NCBI GenBank assembly: GCA_022829145.1
Contig: CM040744.1
Span: 9,273,001 to 9,337,000, forward strand
Reading direction: 5' to 3'
Origin: Albula goreensis
Lineage: Eukaryota > Chordata > Actinopteri > Albuliformes > Albulidae
Length of the DNA stretch: 64,000 bases
The notes beneath the pieces were generated by a model. The model saw nothing but the letters and a program-made list of their open reading frames with translations, searched no databases and was not told the origin of the DNA. Shown here one piece after another: positions 34,501 through 40,891 of this stretch (position 1 is the first letter of the stretch; every line of letters starts with the position of its first letter). Made by a program: the position numbers and the translations under genes.

Positions 34501-36373
34501 CGGTCATCTGAAAAATCATGCAAATGGAATATTAATGACAACAGGAAACAATATTCATGGTGACAATAATGCTCTTAAGTAGTTTTAATCAGCAATCATA
34601 TATAAAAATAACAGGTGATAATAATGATATCATAATAACAATAAGATAGCCTTAATGAGTAGCCTTAATCAGGAAATCGAGTGTTTTCTCATTATTTCTG
34701 TGTCCATGTGAGCTGAGAGATAAGTATTTTGTGTTTCCATAGGAATGTTTGTCTGTGGGATACATTGGTGACACCAGTTAACAGTCTAGTTCACGGTGAG
34801 TCAACCTCCTGCGTCTGGAAGAACAGGAAGTTCTGCATTTATGTCAGAGCGTTTTGTACTTCTTGATAACACTTAAAATGAGACACTGCTCTTCAGGTTG
34901 ACTTTTAAATGTGATTGAATTGCTTATTGGGTTCAGAAGCCATGATGTGTCATTGTAATGGTACTTAGATACTTTGTGCTGGTAGATTGGTGCTGTCGTT
35001 TAGTAATAGGAGGTAATGGAGGAAACAAAAGATTTTAGTTGGACAGAGGAGACGCTGAGACGTGCAATTACGGAAAGGCAGAGCAAAGTCATTCCTTTGC
35101 TTCCCTGTAATTACAGCATTTAACTGCCATGAGTCGGGCGCAACAGTGCTGGCGCTCGCCCCCAAGCAGCAGCTACTCATTTCGGGGGGGAGGAAGGGCT
35201 GGATCAGCGTGCTGGACCTGACCCAGCGCAACCAGCGGCAGAGCTTCCAGGCCCACGATTCGCCCGTCAAGGCCCTGGCCGTCGACCCCACGGAGGGGTG
35301 CTTCATTAGCGGCTCCGCGGAGGGCAACATCAAGGTAAGTCACTCCTCGGTAAAACCAGGATGGAAGAGGCTTGTGATGTGTATGAACTCCATATATACA
35401 TATATTTTTTATTTGTATACTCATGTGGAAAATCACCTTAAAGGGAACATGTTACATACCACATCATGGTCCCATGTTGTGTTTTTATGTGCTGGTTGTT
35501 AAACATTGTTATAAATGACTTCATTTTAGTGGTCCAGTGCATTAGCCAGCAGCCATACCACCATATCTATATACCCTGCTCTTGCTAACTGGCTGGAGCT
35601 GAGAGGATGTTGGCTTGTATACTTGAATGGGATTACACCTTGGAAATATACGATTTCCCCTTGCTGCTGGAAGTGGTGTTGTTGGGCCAGTAGGGGGCGG
35701 TCTGCTTCTGGAATCAAACAAGGCAGAAGGGACATCATGAAGCTAAGCTAAACAGCATAGAATTACTTGCATGTAAAATGCATTATTTGAACTGATTACA
35801 TTTTTGCCTGCTATTATTTATTTTTACCTTGAGTAATTACCTGTCTCATCCAGTGTACCAGTGACCTTGCTGCATTGGTTACATTCCAAACTGTCAAAAA
35901 AGAGTTTTCCCTGCCTTTTGAAATAAACAATTAAATAATTAAACACAATGTAGTTATTACTCTCAGTCATTATGCCACCTGGTTGGACTGCTGACCCGCT
36001 GAGCCTGTGATGTTTAATGTTTTTTTTTTTTTTTTTTTTTTTTACAAAGTGTATGTATTGTAAGTCTGATATAAGTAGCAGTCATTTGCTGTATTGGTCT
36101 GCGCTGTGCCCCTCTCCGTCTCTGCTGCAATAATGCCTTCACCTTGTGGAACAGATCTGGAGCCTGCCCACGCAGACCCTGCTGCACACCTTCCCCAGCG
36201 AGCACACGCGCCAGTCCCTCTTCAGGAACCTGGGCACGGGCGTGATGCAGATCGAGGCCGGCCCCGCCAACCACATCTTCTCCTGCGGCGCCGACGGTAC
36301 CATGAAGATGCGCGTCCTGCCCGACCGCTTCAGCATGAACAACTGGAGGAATGACGTGAGGTTCATCCTATAG
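1..36373 (+). CDS. DMXL1: DMXL1, 3' part of gene (40 exons in window, 5' truncated by window edge)
   Basis: DMXL1 (rabconnectin-3 alpha-like) is a very large WD40 protein related to yeast Rav1. The family works with WDR7 and ROGDI in assembly and activation of the V-ATPase on endosomes, lysosomes and synaptic vesicles. Seen here: 40 exons, each with matching phase, giving about 2,850 codons to TAG at 36371. Exons 1-8 carry the N-terminal WD40 region (LKVWY-like, FSFVYLAHP, HVDWLDEYQPGMF). Exons 13-18 carry the Rav1-type core (VSLSWVRDGILVVG, LDAAIFYLAMKKKAV). Exons 19-29 carry acidic, low-complexity and helical regions. Exons 31-40 carry the C-terminal WD40 repeats (GAQDGSVRMFEW, RNVCLWDT). 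The first roughly 160 residues of the family are missing to the left. Exons: 1-33, 274-340, 2387-2565, 3818-4022, 5577-5748, 6173-6358, 7736-7980, 9223-9904, 10621-10742, 10888-10977, 11527-11623, 11725-11844, 12302-12511, 12786-14450, 14541-14651, 16483-16652, 17195-17292, 17421-17586, 18034-18268, 18572-19626, 20567-20764, 21147-21223, 22521-22642, 24186-24437, 24851-25035, 25531-25670, 25776-25861, 26953-27154, 27997-28114, 30024-30086 (optional), 31758-31844, 31949-32070, 32446-32587, 33118-33178, 33597-33724, 33970-34047, 34180-34271, 34743-34795, 35117-35334, 36155-36373. Linkage to HSD17B4 and PRR16 favours DMXL1 over DMXL2. Confidence 0.95.
274..340 (+). CDS. DMXL1: DMXL1 in-window exon 2
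   Basis: Encodes TASSVHLMKFSPGGEFF, a WD40 blade segment well conserved in the family. The acceptor is tttgcag. The only donor that keeps the frame to the next exon is CAG|gcaagt, so the following intron appears to be of the rare GC-AG class. Confidence 0.9.
341..2386 (+). other. DMXL1 intron with GC-AG ends
   Basis: About 2 kb. The 5' end is CAG|gcaagt, the usual strong context of GC donors, and the 3' end is cccgcag. No GT donor nearby keeps frame between TAGQ and EDCLVKVWY. Nothing else was recognised inside it. Confidence 0.8.
2387..2565 (+). CDS. DMXL1: DMXL1 in-window exon 3
   Basis: Reads EDCLVKVWYSTSRW at the start and FSWRKTSKYMPR at the end, matching the N-terminal WD40 region. 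Acceptor cccgcag, donor gtaggg, phase 0 in and phase 2 out. Confidence 0.93.
2832..2870. repeat. Perfect 13-bp inverted repeat (hairpin)
   Basis: Arms aatttatgacttg and caagtcataaatt are exact reverse complements around a 13-base AT-rich loop, in the intron between DMXL1 exons 3 and 4. Function unknown; it may be the remnant of a small transposon. Confidence 0.6.
3818..4022 (+). CDS. DMXL1: DMXL1 in-window exon 4
   Basis: Begins with SVCNVLLTCCKDSVCRLW, a conserved WD40 strand, then a Ser/Arg-rich linker that differs from the mammalian protein. Acceptor tgctcag, donor gtgagc, ends in phase 0. Confidence 0.92.
5577..5748 (+). CDS. DMXL1: DMXL1 in-window exon 5
   Basis: Encodes HTGFLPHRQDRHHAHR and HANALCHFHIAASINPAT, strongly conserved in DMXL proteins. 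Acceptor tgtttag, donor gtacgc, phase 1 out. Confidence 0.93.
6173..6358 (+). CDS. DMXL1: DMXL1 in-window exon 6
   Basis: Encodes DIPLLPSISSLS and FTVHWLNNKELHLTLAMEVF, followed by a Gln/Glu-rich helix. Acceptor gttgcag, donor gtaggc, phase 1 out. Confidence 0.93.
7736..7980 (+). CDS. DMXL1: DMXL1 in-window exon 7
   Basis: An acidic and Gly-rich start of low conservation leads into VDHQVEVLLEDW and MLFSIHPMDGSLLVWHVDW, a conserved WD40 strand. Two donors lie 6 bases apart (gtacag at 7975, gtaggg at 7981). The downstream one restores the family sequence FRQVQVSF and is chosen. Confidence 0.92.
9223..9904 (+). CDS. DMXL1: DMXL1 in-window exon 8
   Basis: A 682-base exon with VSFVSRIPVAFPTGDANSL, ISKHADGSLNQW, CGHRFHLNDLACHS and SELILWRVDPVGPLSFSGG. 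It is GC-rich and among the best conserved stretches. Acceptor atggcag, donor gtaaaa, phase 1 out. Confidence 0.95.
10621..10742 (+). CDS. DMXL1: DMXL1 in-window exon 9
   Basis: Reads VYCNSPSACFVASDGQSLRL then AKKLLSELSNPEIS. Acceptor tcaaag, donor gtaaga, phase 0 out. Confidence 0.93.
10888..10977 (+). CDS. DMXL1: DMXL1 in-window exon 10
   Basis: Thirty codons, KYVGEVFNIISQQSTARPG onward, nearly identical to other vertebrates. Acceptor attctag, donor gtatgt, phase 0 at both ends. Confidence 0.93.
11527..11623 (+). CDS. DMXL1: DMXL1 in-window exon 11
   Basis: Encodes QLLHVFEEDLI, matching the family, then an unconserved tail. The acceptor is a NAGNAG (tag at 11524-11526 and cag at 11527-11529), both in frame. 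The donor is uncertain: gtaggt at 11624 (chosen) or gtcacc at 11628. Each pairs in phase with a different acceptor of the next exon. Confidence 0.75.
11725..11844 (+). CDS. DMXL1: DMXL1 in-window exon 12
   Basis: Encodes QQGFSARFFLVVLEYTPSGR and SLLHMWHLQL, as in DMXL1. The acceptor chosen is cttcaag behind a pyrimidine tract; an alternative acag at 11728-11731 also keeps frame if the previous exon ends at 11627. Donor gtgggt at 11845 gives phase 1 out. Confidence 0.75.
12302..12511 (+). CDS. DMXL1: DMXL1 in-window exon 13
   Basis: A Pro/Ser/Thr-rich linker is followed by NLQSACRLTLATHRVYSREL and LPEGVEVIRVTPSAG, matching the family. Acceptor ctgctag, donor gtcagc, phase 1 out. An (ATTCACAC)-like microsatellite begins just after it. 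Confidence 0.9.
12530..12600. repeat. (ATTCACAC)-type microsatellite
   Basis: Imperfect tandem copies of an 8-11 base unit rich in ttcacaca, starting about 20 bases after the exon 13 donor. Confidence 0.7.
12786..14450 (+). CDS. DMXL1: DMXL1 in-window exon 14 (1,665 bases, largest)
   Basis: The largest exon, uninterrupted for 554 codons. Markers in order are PYLVATSCSDGKVRFWRC (WD40), VPGRPVEVSC, VHLDWVSREDGSHILTVGVG, VSLSWVRDGILVVGMDCEM, LTRSMTSLAQKLSGK, LGKVRRAKAILSHLVKCIAG, SLTISASGST, VIDLSQYSPTFFGPEHAQV and MEQMSLMALADTIATTS. It covers the start of the Rav1-type core. It is very GC-rich, which produces long reading frames on the other strand that are not genes. Confidence 0.96.
14541..14651 (+). 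CDS. DMXL1: DMXL1 in-window exon 15
   Basis: Encodes GGETLDECGLKFLLAVRLHT, part of the Rav1-type core. Acceptor tgaacag, donor gtaggc. The preceding intron is only 90 bases. Confidence 0.94.
14768..14848. repeat. Short MITE-like inverted repeat, about 80 bp
   Basis: The left arm actggaaaaaaaagtgatac and the right arm gtatcactttttccagt are near-perfect reverse complements, differing in the A/T run length, around an AT-rich centre of about 40 bases. Lies in the intron after DMXL1 exon 15. Looks like a miniature inverted-repeat element; no family assigned. Confidence 0.6.
15897..15933. repeat. Poly-T run of 37 bases
   Basis: Uninterrupted T run in the 1.8-kb intron before DMXL1 exon 16. No recognisable retroposon body was seen next to it on either strand. 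Confidence 0.85.
16483..16652 (+). CDS. DMXL1: DMXL1 in-window exon 16
   Basis: Encodes FAWAFHSEAEEELLNMLP and ELRAMGLGWWLRST, signature segments shared with yeast Rav1. Acceptor cccacag, donor gtgcgt, phase 0 out. Confidence 0.95.
17195..17292 (+). CDS. DMXL1: DMXL1 in-window exon 17
   Basis: Encodes DPLDAAIFYLAMKKKAVVWG, the most conserved block of the DMXL/Rav1 family. Acceptor aaacag, donor gtacgt, phase 2 out. Confidence 0.95.
17421..17586 (+). CDS. DMXL1: DMXL1 in-window exon 18
   Basis: Encodes WRRAALKNAFSLLGKQRF and SAAFFLLAGSLKDAVE, a helical part of the Rav1-type core. Acceptor ctgtaag, donor gtcagg, phase 0 out. Confidence 0.94.
18034..18268 (+). CDS. DMXL1: DMXL1 in-window exon 19
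   Basis: Encodes VCLEKLQDLQLALVIARLYE and DPFLRSMAHWILEDYSRALD, as in DMXL1. Acceptor tttcag, donor gtacta, phase 1 out. A strong intronic hairpin begins about 40 bases downstream. Confidence 0.94.
18311..18355. repeat. 19-bp stem hairpin close to a splice donor
   Basis: Arms 18311-18329 and 18337-18355 are reverse complements with one mismatch (gttgcttactgtataataa against its partner), with a 7-base loop. It starts 42 bases after the donor of DMXL1 exon 19 and would form a long stem in the pre-mRNA. Confidence 0.65.
18572..19626 (+). CDS. DMXL1: DMXL1 in-window exon 20 (1,055 bases)
   Basis: Encodes FNFYTYLRTHPLLLRRHFG, LEVLSKMPKV, a long acidic Ser/Asp/Glu-rich disordered part with two DWSQP-type motifs and LELKWDSD, then LKILTTELRTLSTGYELDGG and MFLSYCSLHGSHGGGLASVR. 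Acceptor tgacag, donor gtgatg, phase 0 out. Confidence 0.95.
20448..20564. repeat. TG/TCTG microsatellite abutting the exon 21 acceptor
   Basis: Compound TG and TCTG tract of about 115 bases that reaches the tcag acceptor at 20563-20566, so the splice site has UG repeats where a pyrimidine tract is normal. Confidence 0.85.
20567..20764 (+). CDS. DMXL1: DMXL1 in-window exon 21
   Basis: A Gln-rich start of low conservation leads to TASAKTVVANPIVHLTNLTH. The 3' splice site is unusual: the pyrimidine tract is replaced by a TG repeat that runs up to tcag. Confidence 0.93.
21147..21223 (+). CDS. DMXL1: DMXL1 in-window exon 22
   Basis: Encodes YVMHTLAASLSACIYQCLC, almost invariant in DMXL1. Acceptor ctccag, donor gtgagt, phase 2 out. 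Confidence 0.94.
22521..22642 (+). CDS. DMXL1: DMXL1 in-window exon 23
   Basis: Encodes HVNQFTGIVYQSSLL and ends in NTSPAQWPG, matching the family. Acceptor tttctcag, donor gtaacc, phase 1 out. Its last 17 bases and its donor are the core of a 49-bp minisatellite that fills the next intron. Confidence 0.94.
22626..23945 (+). repeat. 49-bp minisatellite built from a DMXL1 exon end plus its 5' splice site
   Basis: Twenty-seven copies of cagcacagtggccag followed by a gt donor. The first copy is the real end of DMXL1 exon 23 and the other 26 fill the intron. Spacing is mostly 49 bases (47 in some). Between the cores lies aacacacccattattac preceded by a variable CA-rich part. Copies 1-20 and 22 have gtaacc after the core; copies 21 and 23-27 have gttaac. 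The last copies degrade into acagccagaaggcccag near 23940. The exonic copy has aacacatcccc where intronic copies have aacacaccc and an 8-base insertion, so the homology continues a little into the exon. Confidence 0.95.
24186..24437 (+). CDS. DMXL1: DMXL1 in-window exon 24
   Basis: Encodes GLTVLLCEILTAVLLSLFVH, GLATHSSNELFRIVAHPLN and VAVFGGGA, strongly conserved. Acceptor ctgacag, donor gttggt, phase 1 out. Confidence 0.94.
24851..25035 (+). CDS. DMXL1: DMXL1 in-window exon 25
   Basis: A basic and Ser-rich segment (RRPKRFKLLSSSRSSSR) is followed by FVPPELSIWDYFIAK, a family signature. Acceptor attcag, donor gtagta, phase 0 out. Confidence 0.93.
25196..25255. repeat. GT-rich microsatellite
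   Basis: A (GT) run at 25199-25220 followed by interrupted GT/TTTGTG sequence in the intron between DMXL1 exons 25 and 26. Confidence 0.75.
25531..25670 (+). CDS. DMXL1: DMXL1 in-window exon 26
   Basis: Encodes PFLPPSESRVEYDSEES, an acidic run (DEEEEDYDVFDTD) and NPNSY. Acceptor ttggcag, donor gtgcag, phase 2 out. Confidence 0.93.
25776..25861 (+). CDS. DMXL1: DMXL1 in-window exon 27
   Basis: Encodes SWCLMRLAMVQMVLINLKSF and MAGHDL. The preceding intron is only 105 bases. Acceptor ccccag, donor gtacta, phase 1 out. Confidence 0.92.
25897..26042. mobile_element. MITE-like element, about 146 bp, with terminal inverted repeats
   Basis: The left end ggtccgtattcaccgaa and the reverse complement of the right end, ggcctgtattcacagaa, match at 14 of 17 positions. 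The inside includes gtcccagatcagcactgcca. I recognise this gtattcac/agatcagcac pattern as a common dispersed repeat in fish genomes, but assign no formal family. Lies in the intron after DMXL1 exon 27. Confidence 0.6.
26880..26932. repeat. GT microsatellite upstream of DMXL1 exon 28
   Basis: A (GT) run then tgtatgtctgtctgtgcgt, ending about 20 bases before the acceptor at 26951-26952. An earlier GT/GC run sits at 26470-26500. Confidence 0.75.
26953..27154 (+). CDS. DMXL1: DMXL1 in-window exon 28
   Basis: Encodes VGSPLCHSVLKTLQRWEQVL and GPALLRHKALFEPSNTPF. Acceptor aacgcag, preceded about 40 bases upstream by a GT repeat. Donor gtctgc, phase 2 out. Confidence 0.93.
27997..28114 (+). CDS. DMXL1: DMXL1 in-window exon 29
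   Basis: Encodes VKRLWQYLVKQEEVQETFIR and NIFTKKR. Acceptor ctgcag, donor gtacgg, phase 0 out. Confidence 0.94.
29772..29846. repeat. 17-bp inverted repeat with 41-base loop
   Basis: The left arm gttttactttgattttg and the right arm caaaatcaaggtaaaac are reverse complements with one mismatch, in the intron between DMXL1 exon 29 and the cassette exon. Could be a small inverted-repeat transposon or an RNA stem. Confidence 0.55.
30024..30086 (+). CDS. DMXL1: DMXL1 candidate cassette exon (63 bases, in frame)
   Basis: A 63-base open segment flanked by acttag and CAG|gtactg, with phase 0 at both ends, so it can be kept or skipped without a frameshift. It encodes 21 residues beginning SVEDRNENVKYSVTEEP. 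The position, between TKKR..NE and IEADLGYPGGKA, is where I recall that human DMXL1 isoforms differ by 21 residues (3027 against 3048). That is memory and not checked. Confidence 0.7.
31076..31264. mobile_element. Nonautonomous DNA-transposon-like repeat, about 190 bp
   Basis: The left end caggagtattcagccctggt and the reverse complement of the right end, caggactactcaactctggc, agree at most positions. The sequence (a)gtattcagccctggtcctgagggtcca resembles a repeat common in fish. No clear target-site duplication was seen. Confidence 0.55.
31352..31369. repeat. Poly-A run
   Basis: About 17 consecutive A bases in the intron before DMXL1 exon 31. No attached element recognised. Confidence 0.8.
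31467..31562. repeat. (GT)n microsatellite, about 95 bp
   Basis: Long GT repeat with two single-base interruptions, about 195 bases before the acceptor of DMXL1 exon 31. Confidence 0.95.
31758..31844 (+). CDS. DMXL1: DMXL1 in-window exon 31
   Basis: Encodes EADLGYPGGKARIIHKESD and ITAFAINK, nearly identical to other vertebrates. Acceptor catatag, donor gtacag, phase 0 at both ends. Confidence 0.94.
31949..32070 (+). CDS. DMXL1: DMXL1 in-window exon 32
   Basis: Encodes ANRNCLVIASTHDIQELDVS and TWIDDDADSE. The preceding intron is 104 bases. Acceptor tttgcag, donor gtgagg, phase 2 out. Confidence 0.94.
32446..32587 (+). CDS. DMXL1: DMXL1 in-window exon 33
   Basis: Encodes DDFLVIHARDDFTTLHGTTP, PGTPINMPWLGG and TGRGASV. 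Acceptor tttcag, donor gtgagg, phase 0 out. Confidence 0.94.
33118..33178 (+). CDS. DMXL1: DMXL1 in-window exon 34
   Basis: Twenty codons, LIKRNINNVRRMTSHPTLPY, entering the C-terminal WD40 propeller. Acceptor tccacag, donor gtgagt, phase 1 out. Confidence 0.94.
33597..33724 (+). CDS. DMXL1: DMXL1 in-window exon 35
   Basis: WD40 blade: LTGAQDGSVRMFEWGHSQQI and RVTRIRFNYQGNK. Acceptor ctgcag, donor gtgtgt, phase 0 out. Confidence 0.94.
33970..34047 (+). CDS. DMXL1: DMXL1 in-window exon 36
   Basis: WD40 blade: FGIVDADGALSLWQTN and TPKPYL. Acceptor tcacag, donor gtgagg, phase 0 at both ends. Confidence 0.93.
34180..34271 (+). CDS. DMXL1: DMXL1 in-window exon 37
   Basis: WD40 blade: TLQCHNKTAHDFVFVGSSSL and TAGLSTDN. 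The second codon is TTG (Leu) where human DMXL1 and DMXL2 both have Trp. Acceptor tgacag, donor gtacct, phase 2 out. Confidence 0.93.
34743..34795 (+). CDS. DMXL1: DMXL1 in-window exon 38
   Basis: Short exon carrying the canonical WD dipeptide: NVCLWDTLVTPVNSLVH. Acceptor tccatag, donor gtgagt, phase 1 out. Confidence 0.93.
35117..35334 (+). CDS. DMXL1: DMXL1 in-window exon 39
   Basis: WD40 blades: CHESGATVLALAPKQQLLIS, GGRKGWISVLDL, HDSPVKALAVDPTE and SGSAEGNIK. Acceptor ttacag, donor gtaagt, phase 0 out. Confidence 0.95.
35687..35700 (+). promoter_or_regulatory. CTCF-type motif
   Basis: ccagtagggggcgg fits every position of the core CTCF consensus CCASYAGRKGGCRS as I know it. It lies in the last DMXL1 intron, about 670 bases before the stop codon. 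Such motifs are also spread by repeats, and occupancy cannot be seen from sequence. Confidence 0.4.
36020..36043. repeat. Poly-T run of 24 bases
   Basis: Uninterrupted T run about 110 bases before the acceptor of the last DMXL1 exon. Confidence 0.85.
36155..36373 (+). CDS. DMXL1: DMXL1 last coding exon with stop codon
   Basis: Encodes IWSLPTQTLLHTFPSEHTRQ, GTGVMQIEAGPANHIFSCGA and DGTMKMRVLPDRF, then ends NDVRFIL and TAG at 36371-36373, matching the family C-terminus NDVKFML. Acceptor gaacag. Confidence 0.95.
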   Translation: MWSLPTQTLLHTFPSEHTRQSLFRNLGTGVMQIEAGPANHIFSCGADGTMKMRVLPDRFSMNNWRNDVRFIL

Positions 36374-37785
36374 CACATGGCGCCAGCGCTTCTAGTTCTG
36401 TTCTGAAGAGGCTCCGCCCCAGCACAACGCCCGCGGCAACAGGAAGGGGTGGAGCCTCTTCTTCAGCACAACTGGCGGAAATTTTGGAGGAAGGCACAGA
36501 CTTTTGTACATGCACATGTGATTTAGACATTTATCAACAAAGCAATTATTCCCCCCACTGCCCCCCCCCACCCACTCAAACCCTAACCCTGGAATTTACT
36601 ACCCTAACTTCATGCTTGCCTTTGGAGATTTATGAGAGATATTCAGCACATGATTTTCATTTAAAGTGTACTTCTTGTTCTCTTTTTATTATTGAAACAC
36701 CCATGCTAGCTAAAGAAAGACAAAGCAATAATGCCACATAATAACGATGTGCTAAGGCACATCCTTGAACCACAAAGGCAAGGAAGTCTGCAAGACGGTC
36801 CATTGTAGAAAACATGAGTGGTACACTATAGCTAGAAAGCCGTTAATCAGCATTCACAAGAACAATATTGATATATTAGGCCTTTGTGTACAGTATTATT
36901 GTGGTGATGTGCATTATTGTGATCTAATACCTTCCTGTGGTGAGGAAGTGGTGGAGATGAGACTATAAGTTTTATAGACTCACAGTTATAGAGATTTAGA
37001 GTTGCTAAATGCCTACCAAGTTCAGCACAAGAATAATCTTGCACTGTCGCAAAATGTATATTTGCTGTGTTTCAGGGTTAAAACTGGAGGACTTCATGCC
37101 CACTGTAAATAGTGCCATACAGAGAGGAATTAAAGTTGATTATCTGCTTTATTAGGTATTAATAAACTGCTATATTATGTAATAATGTATTAGCAAGGTA
37201 TACTTCATGAAGAACATATTGTGAAATACAAGTAATATTTATGAATAGTGTTACTCGTGTAGATATAAAAAAATTACTGGGTGAAATAGATAGCTTGGGA
37301 CTTGGCATGCTTAAACCTCCTGTGTTGATGTAACTCAGGAGTTGGTTTTCTCATTCGTCACTTATGTTACCGTGACATCAGTCTATACAACAAATGTGAT
37401 TTTTCTGCCACGGTGGATTTCTGGGGGAATCCGGTGGAAGGTAAGTGTACTAAGATTTACAGGTTCTGTAAAACAGAAGAATTAAGGAACATCTATGCAT
37501 TATGCATACGTGTAGGTGGCCATAAACATAAATCTTTTTTTTTTTCTTAATGTCTTTCATCACCGACTTCAATGCTGACATCTTATACCAGGACATATTA
37601 CCAACTTAAGCTGGGGGGGGGGGTTGGGGTATGAAAAAGATTCAGAATCATGCTGAGCGATCTCACTTAGCTGCTTCCCTTTAATCTTCAAAATGTGAAT
37701 ATGCGCAGATGAATCTAATTTTTATAATACATGGATACATTGTAAATCAAACTGTATAATAAAATGTAATGATATAATAAATTAC
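36374..37785 (+). other. DMXL1: DMXL1 3' UTR region with candidate poly(A) signals
   Basis: Sequence after the stop codon. AATAAA hexamers on the plus strand occur at 37161-37166, 37758-37763 and 37776-37781. The last two precede T-rich and GT-containing sequence. The true transcript end cannot be fixed here. A C-rich run (36551-36572) is the only other feature seen. Confidence 0.45.
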
Positions 37786-40630
37786 TTTGATGTAACTGAC
37801 TTAATCGTAGTTGTAAATATGCCAGTGTTTGTGCAAAGGATATATAACTGGATCACTGAATTTGAAGAGCTGTGCCCTCTTTGATGTATGAACTGTAGAG
37901 CCCCACTTAAATATACGTGACAGTCCCTTTTCCTATCTCATTCATACACAAAGTGCTCTCACATATACACATACATGCAGTAGGACTAGATCTTATTAAA
38001 ATTGTACTTGATTGTTGAAGACCTTGAATGCCAACTTACAGTTAGGATAACAGCTAAGAAACTGATCTTGCCCCCGCTCCCCTCCACCCCAAAAAAAAAA
38101 GTCTAAAAGACTGTCTTTCCCCAGGAAATCACAAGACTGCATGGTTTCAACTACAAAGCATCTTTTTATAATCAAAAATTCATTAGTCAGCGACTGAATG
38201 AACTGTACTCAACATAGCTGGGAGACTCAGAAGAACTGAGAATTCTGCATGGTGTGTTTTGCCTTAAAATTACCACCTGCCCATCTCAGTACTAACCCAG
38301 TGAAAAAACATCATTGTTCAGGAAACAAAACCAGAAGCAATTTGTTGGTATCAATGGTGTTGTATTAATAGAAACACAAATCCAGATATCGTTGCACCTC
38401 TACGAACATTTCACCCTGAAGCACACACTGTCCCGGTGCAAGATAAGGAGTTTGTAACCACTGTCAAGATACCAGCCAGATTGTAAATGGCAACAACCAA
38501 ACGAACAAGCAACACAACAAAACATTATTCACTCCCTCAGGAGTAAAACAAGATAAGATCCATTCATGTAGACCCTGAAATCTCAAAAGCAAGAACATGG
38601 GGTGCTGAACAAAAAGAGCAAGAGAGCACAGAAGTCCTCAGTGAATCTACAGTCAGAACTAAACTGAAATATCTATGGGATTGCAGAAATGTTTTAATTC
38701 CCCTGCTGTATACATTAATTAAAAGGCAGCAGCCTTTATTCCCTGATGTAGCAGAGCTATTTGCCTTTAAGTATGGTACTTAATCTGAAATATCGGGGTA
38801 TAAATGGATAAGAGTGTATACTGAGCAGATAATCTACATAACCTAATTGGAAGGACCTGCAGTTGTAGCAATGGTGGCAGTGCAGGGTGTGGCAGAGGAG
38901 CCGAGACATTAATGCCCTACTGAGAAAGGGGGTGATTAAATGTTTAAGCTTGACACCATACATTTTACATGGCAAGAACAAAGTTGTGTTCAGAGTCACT
39001 TTCAAAAGGAAAGCTTTCCTAAGAGGGTGAATTCAGGTGAAGCGTGCCATTTTTTTGTGTGATGTTGCCAACTTAGTGCTTTTATCACTAAATGCAGCAG
39101 TATTTCTGAACCTCTCCACACCTTTATGTTTTGAAAGAGCCTGGCAACACATCCAAAATTGGGAGCTTTGGAAAGGTAATGAATTCAGAAAACACAGACA
39201 TTTTTTCACTTTTCCATATCTGCGCCATTTGTTATGACTTGTGTCACTGTATATAGTCCTCAGCTTTGTTTTGGGCCGATAAACAGGCACACAGATCAAT
39301 CATACTGTGCATATAATAACACCAGTATAACATTGTGACGCAAATACTCTGTGAAGTGGTTGTGATGTTCTGCGAAACAATGTAATTGTGGCATGCTGCA
39401 CAAAGTGATCATGATATTGTCATCTGGTACCTTCTTGTGCCACATTTTGGTACATTGAGTGAGCTCTGGTGAGGAAGGAGAAATTAGGCAATGGTTTATT
39501 TGGTGCAGTGAACTCCCCTCTAGCTTTCTTACCAAGCCTTGAATAACTTGAAGATGCAGCAGCTTTATTTTTTCTTCATGACAATATATGTAATGGAGAA
39601 AAGGCCAGCTGGATAAATTGAGCAAATTTGAGAAATAATGAGGAGTAAGCAGCTTCTTAAGTAAAATTTAGGACGGAAGCCAAATTTTAGATACCAGTTT
39701 AACATTGTGTATAGTTAATTGCCAATTAGCAACGAAGGGATTATTACAACAGTTAAAAGCCCACTTCAGCTTATTTTACTGATTTTATCCAAAGAATTGC
39801 TCATAAAATGAAAATGTATTGACAAATTATTCGGAAAAGTAACACCCCTTCATTTTCTCAGTATCATCATAAACTTAGGTTTCTGCAGCACCATTTTCAG
39901 ACTGTAGAATGCAATACATAGCTGAAAAATGTCAGGATGAGTCGAGTGTATTTCATACATTTTTCAACCACGCAGTTGAAAAATGGCAGTCAGGCATCCA
40001 AGTATAAAGTAGCTGGGAGACTGAATAATTGCCCTCACAGATGGAACTCACTTCACTGGCTATGGCACAGGGTTACGCACGCGCCCATCTCCATTTTGCA
40101 TAGATCAAGATCCCTACCCCTGAAAGGACCTCTAACCCTTGATGAGGACTGGATAAAATGGTTACTCATCGCTGCACGTAATAGCCAGTAGTGCGATGAG
40201 CTCAGTTTCCTGCCTAAAGCCATGCATTTTATACTTTGTGATTTTGTCCCCTCCCTTCATATCACTGACAGATAGGCAACTAGGGCTCAAGTTCACTCAG
40301 AGTTCAATCCAAGTTAAATTTCAATTTAAAATCTTGTTGCTCTGCATTTTCTTTGTAATTTGCCATGATAGTTGGCGATTAGGTTTTAATATTATGTGTA
40401 CTGAAGAATGTGTCACTCCGCCCCCAGTGTTCATATCCTTCATTCACCATAATCCCATCACCCCAATATTATATATACTTCATTCTCCAACACCCCATCA
40501 CCCCAGTGTTCATAGCCTTTCATCATCCTACTGCCTATGATATAACCATTACTGCACCACCTGACTGCCTCACTGTTTACCAGATTAAGTGTATACCACC
40601 TACATAGGCAAGAATTTAGTATTCCACAAA
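37786..40630. other. Intergenic DNA between convergent DMXL1 and HSD17B4
   Basis: About 2.8 kb of AT-rich sequence with no open reading frame of recognisable family, no RNA gene and no clear repeat family on either strand. In human this position holds TNFAIP8; its roughly 190-residue, mostly single-exon coding region was looked for and is not here. Confidence 0.6.
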
Positions 40631-40657
40631 AAAAAAAACTTGTAAATGAGAACATAT

Positions 40658-40663
40658 TTTATT
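40658..40663 (-). terminator. HSD17B4: HSD17B4 poly(A) signal AATAAA
   Basis: tttatt on the plus strand reads AATAAA on the minus strand, 436 bases after the HSD17B4 stop codon. A run of twelve T then TGTGG follows on the minus strand, a good downstream U/GU-rich element. Cleavage is likely near 40640. A second AATAAA at 40715-40720 is a possible earlier signal. Confidence 0.6.
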
Positions 40664-40891
40664 AAGGTGTGTTAATTCATTTCAAATGAATTTCCATAAC
40701 ATTCATTATCTATCTTTATTCAGATTTGTGTGACTGATTATTTAAGATAATGTCTGGAGGCAAATTGCATATTAAATAGTTATTAGACAATGCAAAATCA
40801 CTGCTTATCTTCAGTTTTTACAAGAGGGTTGGGACAGTGGAAGATAATTTCTGTTAAATCTTGGTCATGATCTCAGCTATTGATTCCAGGC

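Noticed and set aside
1..36373. DMXL2 as the identity of the first gene
   Set aside because: The translated exons track DMXL1 more closely (for example TPINMPWLGG and the short C-terminus NDVRFIL), and the neighbours HSD17B4 and PRR16 are those of DMXL1.
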